Assembly (NCBI GenBank): GCA_944474755.1
Contig: OX104117.1
Coordinates: 40,813,222 to 40,877,221 of the forward strand
Reading direction: 5' to 3'
DNA from: Limnoperna fortunei
Lineage: Eukaryota > Mollusca > Bivalvia > Mytilida > Modiolidae
DNA: 64,000 nucleotides
In this document: positions 1 to 12,759 of the stretch, one piece after another
How the letters are laid out: each line of letters begins with the position of its first letter
How positions within the stretch are numbered: position 1 is the stretch's first letter
The notes under the pieces: generated by a model
The model's database searches: none
The model's input: only the letters and a program-made list of their open reading frames with translations
What the model was told of the DNA's origin: nothing
Made by a program: the position numbers and the translations under genes

Positions 1-725
1 AGACTCTCACTAATAATGCCATAATCGACTGAACTATAACCGTTTGGTGAAACACATGTGAAATAACCAAGAGAATCTCCTATAAATCTTCCATTTAATA
101 TCCGGAGCCTTGCAGACATACAAAGATCTAGTAGGTTTCTACCTTGAGCATTCAAAATTGTGTATTCATTTGTTCTACTTAAAAAGTATCTTCTATATAA
201 TCATCTGGAAGTATATTATGAAAATCTTGATCTTGAAGTTCTGCAGAATCATTTAAGATAAAATCATGGTTTGAGGCAATCCGAGAGTTAAACATCTGAT
301 GTAGGAAAGCAACCTTTATAGAACATAGCCTGATAATTTGAAATAGAGCGGACCCAACCCCCCAATTAATATTGACCCGTCCCTTAATCATGATTCACTT
401 TAAGTATTGTAAAAATTCGCGTGATATAACAGTAAGAATGATAATTACATACAGCTAGAAACGTGATGTAACACGTACGTAACGAGATAATTACATATTC
501 CTTGGCCTGTCTTACTTAGTATGTATGTCTAGTTTGTACTGTCAGGACTATTTAGCTGTTTTCTTGCGTATTGTTTAATGCATGCAGAAGAAAAGCTGAA
601 AATTATACAAAACTGTGAATAGACCATCGTTATTAAAACATGCATACTTGATAGGAAATCAAGAAATACACAAAGGTTTTGTATTCTTTTTGCACATTCA
701 ATGACATTATGCAAAATTAGAAGAC

Positions 726-726
<1 letters not shown>
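1..726. other. Left flank, no gene recognised
   Basis: AT-rich sequence with only short open frames that resemble nothing I know. Positions 235-270 match 24781-24816 with one mismatch. That is the first piece of the split repeat block whose main part lies at 1074-1424. Confidence 0.5.

Positions 727-792
<66 letters not shown>
727..792. repeat. (GATT)n tetranucleotide microsatellite
   Basis: About 16 uninterrupted copies of ATTG/GATT. The minus-strand reading (NQSINQSI...) is an artefact of the repeat and not a protein. Confidence 0.95.
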
Positions 793-1073
793 CATAACCA
801 CGCCATTATTGTTGCAGTGTACTTAGAATCAAAGTACCTTCGATTTTAGGGCTGCACTTTCGTATAAAAAGATTTTTTTATTTGGATAGATCGATTTTCA
901 TTGGTAAGTCAGCCTTTTTGTTTTCTTAAGGGATCTAATATTGTTTACAAATATTCGTCTGCTTCGTGACGTACAATGGTATTCGGACAAACCGCAAGAC
1001 ATTTCCCGCGTCTACCGCAAACAACAAAGCCTGAAGGGTTTCGAACACACAAAGTATACTGCACCTAAGTTAT

Positions 1074-1424
1074 ACTTCCGTCTTATTTTTGGTCACACTT
1101 TACAAGGAAAATCGACCTATCGAAACGAAAAAAAAACGCTGCATTTCGAAACGCTGAATATTTTGAGGATACAATTGTTGATTTCAAAATATATATTTTC
1201 AAAATATAATTTTTGGGATCTACAAAAGTAACATATGCTCGACCAAACGCTATAAGCATGTTTTATATGCCAGGAAAAAACTCCTCCAAAACACTCCGAC
1301 GTTTACTATAGAATTTCTGTATTTTTGACTAAACATTGGTAACCAAGCTACAAAATATGTTATATCTGAATGTTTTACTTTAGTCGCGAATTTTGACTAA
1401 TATACAACATAAACATTTTATTAC
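1074..1424 (+). repeat. Repeat block, copy 1 (direct repeat of 24817-25142)
   Basis: This block aligns along its whole length with 24817-25142, with small indels and scattered substitutions. Shared segments include GATTTCAAAATAT, TTTTTGGGATCTACAAAAG, GCTCGACCAAACGC and ACTAAACATTGGTAACCAA. In the second copy the 36 bases equivalent to 235-270 join directly to the block, so copy 1 carries 803 extra bases (271-1073) that contain the (GATT)n tract. The central part (GGGATCTACAA ... CTCGACCAAACGC) is also present, inverted, in the MITE at 38771-38970, so at least part of the block is an old mobile-element family. Confidence 0.8.
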
Positions 1425-1691
1425 ATAATACATATTTTTGCCTTTTTCCTGTTGGCCTAAACCAATACACGTGACTTTCCATTTCTTATCATATTGGTTT
1501 GCAAAAAAACTCATTCTACTCAATAAAAAACCATATTGCACTCTCGTGAGAAATTGATGAATGAAAATACCCAGCACGTGCTGTTTCCCGCAACAAAAAT
1601 ACGATAGCCAATAAAATCTTCTTTCTTTAATCCCTTAAACCAATCAAAATTATCGTTCTGACTGATGTTCGGATTATATTGTTGTTTGTAA
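1425..1691. other. Unique spacer before the satellite array
   Basis: AT-rich sequence with no recognised gene. It ends at ...TTTGTAA, directly against the left terminus of the first TIR element. The left end of the array is therefore also the left end of that element. Confidence 0.5.
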
Positions 1692-1692
1692 A

Positions 1693-2160
1693 GGTGTAGG
1701 ACCACCATAGATTTTTTACTCTTCGGCTATATTAAAATTTGATAATTTTGACTTATCCTAGAAAATTTACCTTTGTTTCAAATTAAGTGACACTTCTGTC
1801 CCCTATAAAAATGCACTGGCCAAATATTCTGTCAAAATTTCACAATATGTTTCATTGCATATAAGAAAAAACGCTCAACCTGAAGTCCATGTGGTCTAAA
1901 AATCTACTTTCACTTTCTATTTCAGTCCAAAAATAGTGCTTGTCCCTAATTGACTCTCAACATTTTTATGTTCATTTAAAACCAATAAAACTTTATCCTC
2001 AAGTTTCCTAGAATATTCAGCTTTCCAAAAATACCAAATTTATTCTGGTATCATGTGCGGTTCAAATTCTATATGATGCAAGAGTGAACCTGTCTGTTGA
2101 CTAGTACTACTTTTACGTACAACCTCTGGACTGGTTCCCGGTATTTGGTGGTCCTACACC
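1693..2160 (+). mobile_element. 468-bp TIR element, array copy 1 (left edge of array)
   Basis: The ends are perfect 15-bp inverted repeats: GGTGTAGGACCACCA at the left and its reverse complement at the right. No transposase is encoded, so it is non-autonomous (MITE-like). Unlike the other copies, its left neighbour is unique sequence and not a core, so it marks the array boundary. Confidence 0.85.
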
Positions 2161-3405
2161 TAAAGAAGATGTTTTTGTTCAACAAATTAAATAAAATTTT
2201 TCCTGGTCTTAGATTTATGTTAGTCGAAACAAATTCTAAAATTTTGTTGAATTCCTTTCAGCGGTTTTCAAGAAATGCATGAAAACATACAAAGACCTCA
2301 CATGCGCGTTATCATGAAAAATTAGCTTGGTGATCAAGAAATGCATTATTCCTTAATTTTTTAATTTCTTAGTTGCAGATGTAAATAGCAAGCTTGGCAA
2401 TATACATCCAACACAAATGGACTTATTTCACACAAAGAAAGGCACTAATTACATAATTTTATCATAAATTTTGCATCTTTTTTGGTTAATTTCACATCCC
2501 CCCCCTTTTTACAAAGTGAGATACTGAGTACCTTCAAACTGTTGGGATAAGACTTTTATCTCTTGAAATACATTTCAATTAAGAAAAATAGTATGAAACT
2601 GTCCTAATTATGCACCTAGTACATCCTGAGAAAGTTTTTGAGTTCAAATTTAAATTTATTGATATTCAGTTGAACTATACTTTGGAGGTGTACATTAATA
2701 GTTTCTAAACTGAGACTAAAATTTTATGAATTTCATTAAATGCGTTCACTATTCCATTAAGCTTAATAGTTAAATGAACATTCCTTACTAAAAAAAAACC
2801 CACTAAAGTTCAAACTGGCATACAAAGAAACAAAATTATATCTTGCTTTGGTATGAAATTGCAAAAATTGGCCAATTTCCCATTACTGCTCATGTTTAAG
2901 GAATTTTTGACAGAAGTACCATCATCTCAAGGCCCAATTATCTTAACAAGTACAATTATTGCATATGGTTACTAGTTTACTAACAAATTTACCCTTAGCA
3001 AGCATCAGATTAGAAAATAAATAATTTTAGTATTAACCCATGCCAGCAATGTAACCGACTTAAGCCGCAGGTGTAAAATTGACAAATTCATCTTAAATAC
3101 ACTATTTTTCTGCATACTAGAATGTCTACCAGTTCTAGTTTTATACATTTTGACCCTTTCATTACATCCAAAACCTAAAACAGGAGTTTATTAAAATTAA
3201 AGCACATTCTACTAAGCGCGGACCACTGAAGACCCCATAATTTCATACAATATTACATAATACCATATTTAGGCTGAAATTTGACCCCACTATAGGTTTT
3301 GGCTTTGATAAGCAATTAAAATGATAGTCTTTGTGATTTACCTTCAATTAGTACCATTTTTATTAAAAGAAATAGAAGTTGATATACCTGTCTATGGCCT
3401 CTTCA

Positions 3406-3873
3406 GGTGTAGGACCACCATAGATTTTTTACTCTTCGGCTATATTAAAATTTGATAATTTTGACTTATCCTAGAAAATTTACCTTTGTTTCAAATTAAG
3501 TGACACTTCTGTCCCCTATAAAAATGCACTGGCCAAATATTCTGTCAAAATTTCACAATATGTTTCATTGCATATAAGAAAAAACGCTCAACCTGAAGTC
3601 CATGTGGTCTAAAAATCTACTTTCACTTTCTATTTCAGTCCAAAAATAGTGCTTGTCCCTAATTGACTCTCAACATTTTTATGTTCATTTAAAACCAATA
3701 AAACTTTATCCTCAAGTTTCCTAGAATATTCAGCTTTCCAAAAATACCAAATTTATTCTGGTATCATGTGCGGTTCAAATTCTATATGATGCAAGAGTGA
3801 ACCTGTCTGTTGACTAGTACTACTTTTACGTACAACCTCTGGACTGGTTCCCGGTATTTGGTGGTCCTACACC
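3406..3873 (+). mobile_element. 468-bp TIR element, array copy 2
   Basis: Same length and same 15-bp TIRs as the copy at 1693. It sits between ...CTCTTCA and TAAAGAAG. Insert-free cores read CTCTTCATAAAGAAG at this point, so removing the element restores the empty site exactly, with no target duplication. Confidence 0.88.
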
Positions 3874-6366
3874 TAAAGAAGATGTTTTTGTTCAACAAAT
3901 TAAATAAAATTTTTCCTGGTCTTAGATTTATGTTAGTCGAAACAAATTCTAAAATTTTGTTGAATTCCTTTCAGCGGTTTTCAAGAAATGCATGAAAACA
4001 TACAAAGACCTCACATGCGCGTTATCATGAAAAATTAGCTTGGTGATCAAGAAATGCATTATTCCTTAATTTTTTAATTTCTTAGTTGCAGATGTAAATA
4101 GCAAGCTTGGCAATATACATCCAACACAAATGGACTTATTTCACACAAAGAAAGGCACTAATTACATAATTTTATCATAAATTTTGCATCTTTTTTGGTT
4201 AATTTCACATCCCCCCCCCCCTTTTTACAAAGTGAGATACTGAGTACCTTCAAACTGTTGGGATAAGACTTTTATCTCTTGAAATACATTTCAATTAAGA
4301 AAAATAGTATGAAACTGTCCTAATTATGCACCTAGTACATCCTGAGAAAGTTTTTGAGTTCAAATTTAAATTTATTGATATTCAGTTGTACTATACTTTG
4401 GAGGTGTACATTAATAGTTTCTAAACTGAGACTAAAATTTTATGAATTTCATTAAATGCGTTCACTATTCCATTAAGCTTAATAGTTAAATGAACATTCC
4501 TTACTAAAAAAAAACCCACTAAAGTTCAAACTGGCATACAAAGAAACAAAATTATATCTTGCTTTGGTATGAAATTGCAAAAATTGGCCAATTTCCCATT
4601 ACTGCTCATGTTTAAGGAATTTTTGACAGAAGTACCATCATCTCAAGGCCCAATTATCTTAACAAGTACAATTATTGCATATGGTTACTAGTTTACTAAC
4701 AAATTTACCCTTAGCAAGCATCAGATTAGAAAATAAATAATTTTAGTATTAACCCATGCCAGCAATGTAACCGACTTAAGCCGCAGGTGTAAAATTGACA
4801 AATTCATCTTAAATACACTATTTTTCTGCATACTAGAATGTCTACCAGTTCTAGTTTTATACATTTTGACCCTTTCATTACATCCAAAACCTAAAACAGG
4901 AGTTTATTAAAATTAAAGCACATTCTACTAAGCGCGGACCACTGAAGACCCCATAATTTCATACAATATTACATAATACCATATTTAGGCTGAAATTTGA
5001 CCCCACTATAGGTTTTGGCTTTGATAAGCAATTAAAATGATAGTCTTTGTGATTTACCTTCAATTAGTACCATTTTTATTAAAAGAAATAGAAGTTGATA
5101 TACCTGTCTATGGCCTCTTCATAAAGAAGATGTTTTTGTTCAACAAATTAAATAAAATTTTTCCTGGTCTTAGATTTATGTTAGTCGAAACAAATTCTAA
5201 AATTTTGTTGAATTCCTTTCAGCGGTTTTCAAGAAATGCATGAAAACATACAAAGACCTCACATGCGCGTTATCATGAAAAATTAGCTTGGTGATCAAGA
5301 AATGCATTATTCCTTAATTTTTTAATTTCTTAGTTGCAGATGTAAATAGCAAGCTTGGCAATATACATCCAACACAAATGGACTTATTTCACACAAAGAA
5401 AGGCACTAATTACATAATTTTATCATAAATTTTGCATCTTTTTTGGTTAATTTCACATCCCCCCCCTTTTTACAAAGTGAGATACTGAGTACCTTCAAAC
5501 TGTTGGGATAAGACTTTTATCTCTTGAAATACATTTCAATTAAGAAAAATAGTATGCAACTGTCCTAATTATGCACCTAGTACATCCTGAGAAAGTTTTT
5601 GAGTTCAAATTTAAATTTATTGATATTCAGTTGTACTATACTTTGGAGGTGTACATTAATAGTTTCTAAACTGAGACTAAAATTTTATGAATTTCATTAA
5701 ATGCGTTCACTATTCCATTAAGCTTAATAGTTAAATGAACATTCCTTACTAAAAAAAAACCCACTAAAGTTCAAACTGGCATACAAAGAAACAAAATTAT
5801 ATCTTGCTTTGGTATGAAATTGCAAAAATTGGCCAATTTCCCATTACTGCTCATGTTTAAGGAATTTTTGACAGAAGTACCATCATCTCAAGGCCCAATT
5901 ATCTTAACAAGTACAATTATTGCATATGGTTACTAGTTTACTAACAAATTTACCCTTAGCAAGCATCAGATTAGAAAATAAATAATTTTAGTATTAACCC
6001 ATGCCAGCAATGTAACCGACTTAAGCCGCAGGTGTAAAATTGACAAATTCATCTTAAATACACTATTTTTCTGCATACTAGAATGTCTACCAGTTCTAGT
6101 TTTATACATTTTGACCCTTTCATTACATCCAAAACCTAAAACAGGAGTTTATTAAAATTAAAGCACATTCTACTAAGCGCGGACCACTGAAGACCCCATA
6201 ATTTCATACAATATTACATAATACCATATTTAGGCTGAAATTTGATCCCACTATAGGTTTTGGCTTTGATAAGCAATTAAAATGATAGTCTTTGTGATTT
6301 ACCTTCAATTAGTACCATTTTTATTAAAAGAAATAGAAGTTGATATACCTGTCTATGGCCTCTTCA

Positions 6367-6834
6367 GGTGTAGGACCACCATAGATTTTTTACTCTTCGG
6401 CTATATTAAAATTTGATAATTTTGACTTATCCTAGAAAATTTACCTTTGTTTCAAATTAAGTGACACTTCTGTCCCCTATAAAAATGCACTGGCCAAATA
6501 TTCTGTCAAAATTTCACAATATGTTTCATTGCATATAAGAAAAAACGCTCAACCTGAAGTCCATGTGGTCTAAAAATCTACTTTCACTTTCTATTTCAGT
6601 CCAAAAATAGTGCTTGTCCCTAATTGACTCTCAACATTTTTATGTTCATTTAAAACCAATAAAACTTTATCCTCAAGTTTCCTAGAATATTCAGCTTTCC
6701 AAAAATACCAAATTTATTCTGGTATCATGTGCGGTTCAAATTCTATATGATGCAAGAGTGAACCTGTCTGTTGACTAGTACTACTTTTACGTACAACCTC
6801 TGGACTGGTTCCCGGTATTTGGTGGTCCTACACC
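6367..6834 (+). mobile_element. 468-bp TIR element, array copy 3
   Basis: Identical in length and ends to the other copies, in the same A^T position between two cores. The shared position shows it was amplified with the array and did not insert independently. Confidence 0.88.
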
Positions 6835-9327
6835 TAAAGAAGATGTTTTTGTTCAACAAATTAAATAAAATTTTTCCTGGTCTTAGATTTATGTTAGTCG
6901 AAACAAATTCTAAAATTTTGTTGAATTCCTTTCAGCGGTTTTCAAGAAATGCATGAAAACATACAAAGACCTCACATGCGCGTTATCATGAAAAATTAGC
7001 TTGGTGATCAAGAAATGCATTATTCCTTAATTTTTTAATTTCTTAGTTGCAGATGTAAATAGCAAGCTTGGCAATATACATCCAACACAAATGGACTTAT
7101 TTCACACAAAGAAAGGCACTAATTACATAATTTTATCATAAATTTTGCATCTTTTTTGGTTAATTTCACATCCCCCCCCCCCTTTTTACAAAGTGAGATA
7201 CTGAGTACCTTCAAACTGTTGGGATAAGACTTTTATCTCTTGAAATACATTTCAATTAAGAAAAATAGTATGAAACTGTCCTAATTATGCACCTAGTACA
7301 TCCTGAGAAAGTTTTTGAGTTCAAATTTAAATTTATTGATATTCAGTTGTACTATACTTTGGAGGTGTACATTAATAGTTTCTAAACTGAGACTAAAATT
7401 TTATGAATTTCATTAAATGCGTTCACTATTCCATTAAGCTTAATAGTTAAATGAACATTCCTTACTAAAAAAAAACCCACTAAAGTTCAAACTGGCATAC
7501 AAAGAAACAAAATTATATCTTGCTTTGGTATGAAATTGCAAAAATTGGCCAATTTCCCATTACTGCTCATGTTTAAGGAATTTTTGACAGAAGTACCATC
7601 ATCTCAAGGCCCAATTATCTTAACAAGTACAATTATTGCATATGGTTACTAGTTTACTAACAAATTTACCCTTAGCAAGCATCAGATTAGAAAATAAATA
7701 ATTTTAGTATTAACCCATGCCAGCAATGTAACCGACTTAAGCCGCAGGTGTAAAATTGACAAATTCATCTTAAATACACTATTTTTCTGCATACTAGAAT
7801 GTCTACCAGTTCTAGTTTTATACATTTTGACCCTTTCATTACATCCAAAACCTAAAACAGGAGTTTATTAAAATTAAAGCACATTCTACTAAGCGCGGAC
7901 CACTGAAGACCCCATAATTTCATACAATATTACATAATACCATATTTAGGCTGAAATTTGACCCCACTATAGGTTTTGGCTTTGATAAGCAATTAAAATG
8001 ATAGTCTTTGTGATTTACCTTCAATTAGTACCATTTTTATTAAAAGAAATAGAAGTTGATATACCTGTCTATGGCCTCTTCATAAAGAAGATGTTTTTGT
8101 TCAACAAATTAAATAAAATTTTTCCTGGTCTTAGATTTATGTTAGTCGAAACAAATTCTAAAATTTTGTTGAATTCCTTTCAGCGGTTTTCAAGAAATGC
8201 ATGAAAACATACAAAGACCTCACATGCGCGTTATCATGAAAAATTAGCTTGGTGATCAAGAAATGCATTATTCCTTAATTTTTTAATTTCTTAGTTGCAG
8301 ATGTAAATAGCAAGCTTGGCAATATACATCCAACACAAATGGACTTATTTCACACAAAGAAAGGCACTAATTACATAATTTTATCATAAATTTTGCATCT
8401 TTTTTGGTTAATTTCACATCCCCCCCCTTTTTACAAAGTGAGATACTGAGTACCTTCAAACTGTTGGGATAAGACTTTTATCTCTTGAAATACATTTCAA
8501 TTAAGAAAAATAGTATGCAACTGTCCTAATTATGCACCTAGTACATCCTGAGAAAGTTTTTGAGTTCAAATTTAAATTTATTGATATTCAGTTGTACTAT
8601 ACTTTGGAGGTGTACATTAATAGTTTCTAAACTGAGACTAAAATTTTATGAATTTCATTAAATGCGTTCACTATTCCATTAAGCTTAATAGTTAAATGAA
8701 CATTCCTTACTAAAAAAAAACCCACTAAAGTTCAAACTGGCATACAAAGAAACAAAATTATATCTTGCTTTGGTATGAAATTGCAAAAATTGGCCAATTT
8801 CCCATTACTGCTCATGTTTAAGGAATTTTTGACAGAAGTACCATCATCTCAAGGCCCAATTATCTTAACAAGTACAATTATTGCATATGGTTACTAGTTT
8901 ACTAACAAATTTACCCTTAGCAAGCATCAGATTAGAAAATAAATAATTTTAGTATTAACCCATGCCAGCAATGTAACCGACTTAAGCCGCAGGTGTAAAA
9001 TTGACAAATTCATCTTAAATACACTATTTTTCTGCATACTAGAATGTCTACCAGTTCTAGTTTTATACATTTTGACCCTTTCATTACATCCAAAACCTAA
9101 AACAGGAGTTTTTTAAAATTAAAGCACATTCTACTAAGCGCGGACCACTGAAGACCCCATAATTTCATACAATATTACATAATACCATATTTAGGCTGAA
9201 ATTTGACCCCACTATAGGTTTTGGCTTTGATAAGCAATTAAAATGATAGTCTTTGTGATTTACCTTCAATTAGTACCATTTTTATTAAAAGAAATAGAAG
9301 TTGATATACCTGTCTATGGCCTCTTCA

Positions 9328-9795
9328 GGTGTAGGACCACCATAGATTTTTTACTCTTCGGCTATATTAAAATTTGATAATTTTGACTTATCCTAGAAAA
9401 TTTACCTTTGTTTCAAATTAAGTGACACTTCTGTCCCCTATAAAAATGCACTGGCCAAATATTCTGTCAAAATTTCACAATATGTTTCATTGCATATAAG
9501 AAAAAACGCTCAACCTGAAGTCCATGTGGTCTAAAAATCTACTTTCACTTTCTATTTCAGTCCAAAAATAGTGCTTGTCCCTAATTGACTCTCAACATTT
9601 TTATGTTCATTTAAAACCAATAAAACTTTATCCTCAAGTTTCCTAGAATATTCAGCTTTCCAAAAATACCAAATTTATTCTGGTATCATGTGCGGTTCAA
9701 ATTCTATATGATGCAAGAGTGAACCTGTCTGTTGACTAGTACTACTTTTACGTACAACCTCTGGACTGGTTCCCGGTATTTGGTGGTCCTACACC
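9328..9795 (+). mobile_element. 468-bp TIR element, array copy 4
   Basis: Same 15-bp TIRs, length and insertion point as the copy at 3406. Confidence 0.88.
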
Positions 9796-12291
9796 TAAAG
9801 AAGATGTTTTTGTTCAACAAATTAAATAAAATTTTTCCTGGTCTTAGATTTATGTTAGTCGAAACAAATTCTAAAATTTTGTTGAATTCCTTTCAGCGGT
9901 TTTCAAGAAATGCATGAAAACATACAAAGACCTCACATGCGCGTTATCATGAAAAATTAGCTTGGTGATCAAGAAATGCATTATTCCTTAATTTTTTAAT
10001 TTCTTAGTTGCAGATGTAAATAGCAAGCTTGGCAATATACATCCAACACAAATGGACTTATTTCACACAAAGAAAGGCACTAATTACATAATTTTATCAT
10101 AAATTTTGCATCGTTTTTGGTTAATTTCACATCCCCCCCCCCCCTTTTTACAAAGTGAGATACTGAGTACCTTCAAACTGTTGGGATAAGACTTTTATCT
10201 CTTGAAATACATTTCAATTAAGAAAAATAGTATGAAACTGTCCTAATTATGCACCTAGTACATCCTGAGAAAGTTTTTGAGTTCAAATTTAAATTTATTG
10301 ATATTCAGTTGTACTATACTTTGGAGGTGTACATTAATAGTTTCTAAACTGAGACTAAAATTTTATGAATTTCATTAAATGCGTTCACTATTCCATTAAG
10401 CTTAATAGTTAAATGAACATTCCTTACTAAAAAAAAACCCACTAAAGTTCAAACTGGCATACAAAGAAACAAAATTATATCTTGCTTTGGTATGAAATTG
10501 CAAAAATTGGCCAATTTCCCATTACTGCTCATGTTTAAGGAATTTTTGACAGAAGTACCATCATCTCAAGGCCCAATTATCTTAACAAGTACAATTATTG
10601 CATATGGTTACTAGTTTACTAACAAATTTACCCTTAGCAAGCATCAGATTAGAAAATAAATAATTTTAGTATTAACCCATGCCAGCAATGTAACCGACTT
10701 AAGCCGCAGGTGTAAAATTGACAAATTCATCTTAAATACACTATTTTTCTGCATACTAGAATGTCTACCAGTTCTAGTTTTATACATTTTGACCCTTTCA
10801 TTACATCCAAAACCTAAAACAGGAGTTTATTAAAATTAAAGCACATTCTACTAAGCGCGGACCACTGAAGACCCCATAATTTCATACAATATTACATAAT
10901 ACCATATTTAGGCTGAAATTTGACCCCACTATAGGTTTTGGCTTTGATAAGCAATTAAAATGATAGTCTTTGTGATTTACCTTCAATTAGTACCATTTTT
11001 ATTAAAAGAAATAGAAGTTGATATACCTGTCTATGGCCTCTTCATAAAGAAGATGTTTTTGTTCAACAAATTAAATAAAATTTTTCCTGGTCTTAGATTT
11101 ATGTTAGTCGAAACAAATTCTAAAATTTTGTTGAATTCCTTTCAGCGGTTTTCAAGAAATGCATGAAAACATACAAAGACCTCACATGCGCGTTATCATG
11201 AAAAATTAGCTTGGTGATCAAGAAATGCATTATTCCTTAATTTTTTAATTTCTTAGTTGCAGATGTAAATAGCAAGCTTGGCAATATACATCCAACACAA
11301 ATGGACTTATTTCACACAAAGAAAGGCACTAATTACATAATTTTATCATAAATTTTGCATCTTTTTTGGTTAATTTCACATCCCCCCCCCTTTTTACAAA
11401 GTGAGATACTGAGTACCTTCAAACTGTTGGGATAAGACTTTTATCTCTTGAAATACATTTCAATTAAGAAAAATAGTATGAAACTGTCCTAATTATGCAC
11501 CTAGTACATCCTGAGAAAGTTTTTGAGTTCAAATTTAAATTTATTGATATTCAGTTGTACTATACTTTGGAGGTGTACATTAATAGTTTCTAAACTGAGA
11601 CTAAAATTTTATGAATTTCATTAAATGCGTTCACTATTCCATTAAGCTTAATAGTTAAATGAACATTCCTTACTAAAAAAAAAAACCACTAAAGTTCAAA
11701 CTGGCATACAAAGAAACAAAATTATATCTTGCTTTGGTATGAAATTGCAAAAATTGGCCAATTTCCCATTACTGCTCATGTTTAAGGAATTTTTGACAGA
11801 AGTACCATCATCTCAAGGCCCAATTATCTTAACAAGTACAATTATTGCATATGGTTACTAGTTTACTAACAAATTTACCCTTAGCAAGCATCAGATTAGA
11901 AAATAAATAATTTTAGTATTAACCCATGCCAGCAATGTAACCGACTTAAGCCGCAGGTGTAAAATTGACAAATTCATCTTAAATACAGTATTTTTCTGCA
12001 TACTAGAATGTCTACCAGTTCTAGTTTTATACATTTTGACCCTTTCATTACATCCAAAACCTAAAACAGGAGTTTATTAAAATTAAAGCACATTCTACTA
12101 AGCGCGGACCACTGAAGACCCCATAATTTCATACAATATTACATAATACCATATTTAGGCTGAAATTTGACCCCACTATAGGTTTTGGCTTTGATAAGCA
12201 ATTAAAATGATAGTCTTTGTGATTTACCTTCAATTAGTACCATTTTTATTAAAAGAAATAGAAGTTGATATACCTGTCTATGGCCTCTTCA

Positions 12292-12759
12292 GGTGTAGGA
12301 CCACCATAGATTTTTTACTCTTCGGCTATATTAAAATTTGATAATTTTGACTTATCCTAGAAAATTTACCTTTGTTTCAAATTAAGTGACACTTCTGTCC
12401 CCTATAAAAATGCACTGGCCAAATATTCTGTCAAAATTTCACAATATGTTTCATTGCATATAAGAAAAAACGCTCAACCTGAAGTCCATGTGGTCTAAAA
12501 ATCTACTTTCACTTTCTATTTCAGTCCAAAAATAGTGCTTGTCCCTAATTGACTCTCAACATTTTTATGTTCATTTAAAACCAATAAAACTTTATCCTCA
12601 AGTTTCCTAGAATATTCAGCTTTCCAAAAATACCAATTTTATTCTGGTATCATGTGCGGTTCAAATTCTATATGATGCAAGAGTGAACCTGTCTGTTGAC
12701 TAGTACTACTTTTACGTACAACCTCTGGACTGGTTCCCGGTATTTGGTGGTCCTACACC
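12292..12759 (+). mobile_element. 468-bp TIR element, array copy 5 (last)
   Basis: Same TIRs, length and insertion point as the others, with one small internal difference (CCAATTTTATT in place of CCAAATTTATT). Every core to its right lacks the insert. Confidence 0.88.

Noticed and set aside
941..1231. 96-codon open frame as an upstream exon of the DUF6589-like gene
   Set aside because: It overlaps the repeat block also found at 24817 and 38771, and its translation shows no DUF6589-like motif.
2097..2282. Repeated 61- and 68-codon open frames in every array unit
   Set aside because: They are copied with the satellite, lack any recognisable domain, and their N-terminal ends change with presence or absence of the TIR insert. 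Conservation is explained by array homogenisation.
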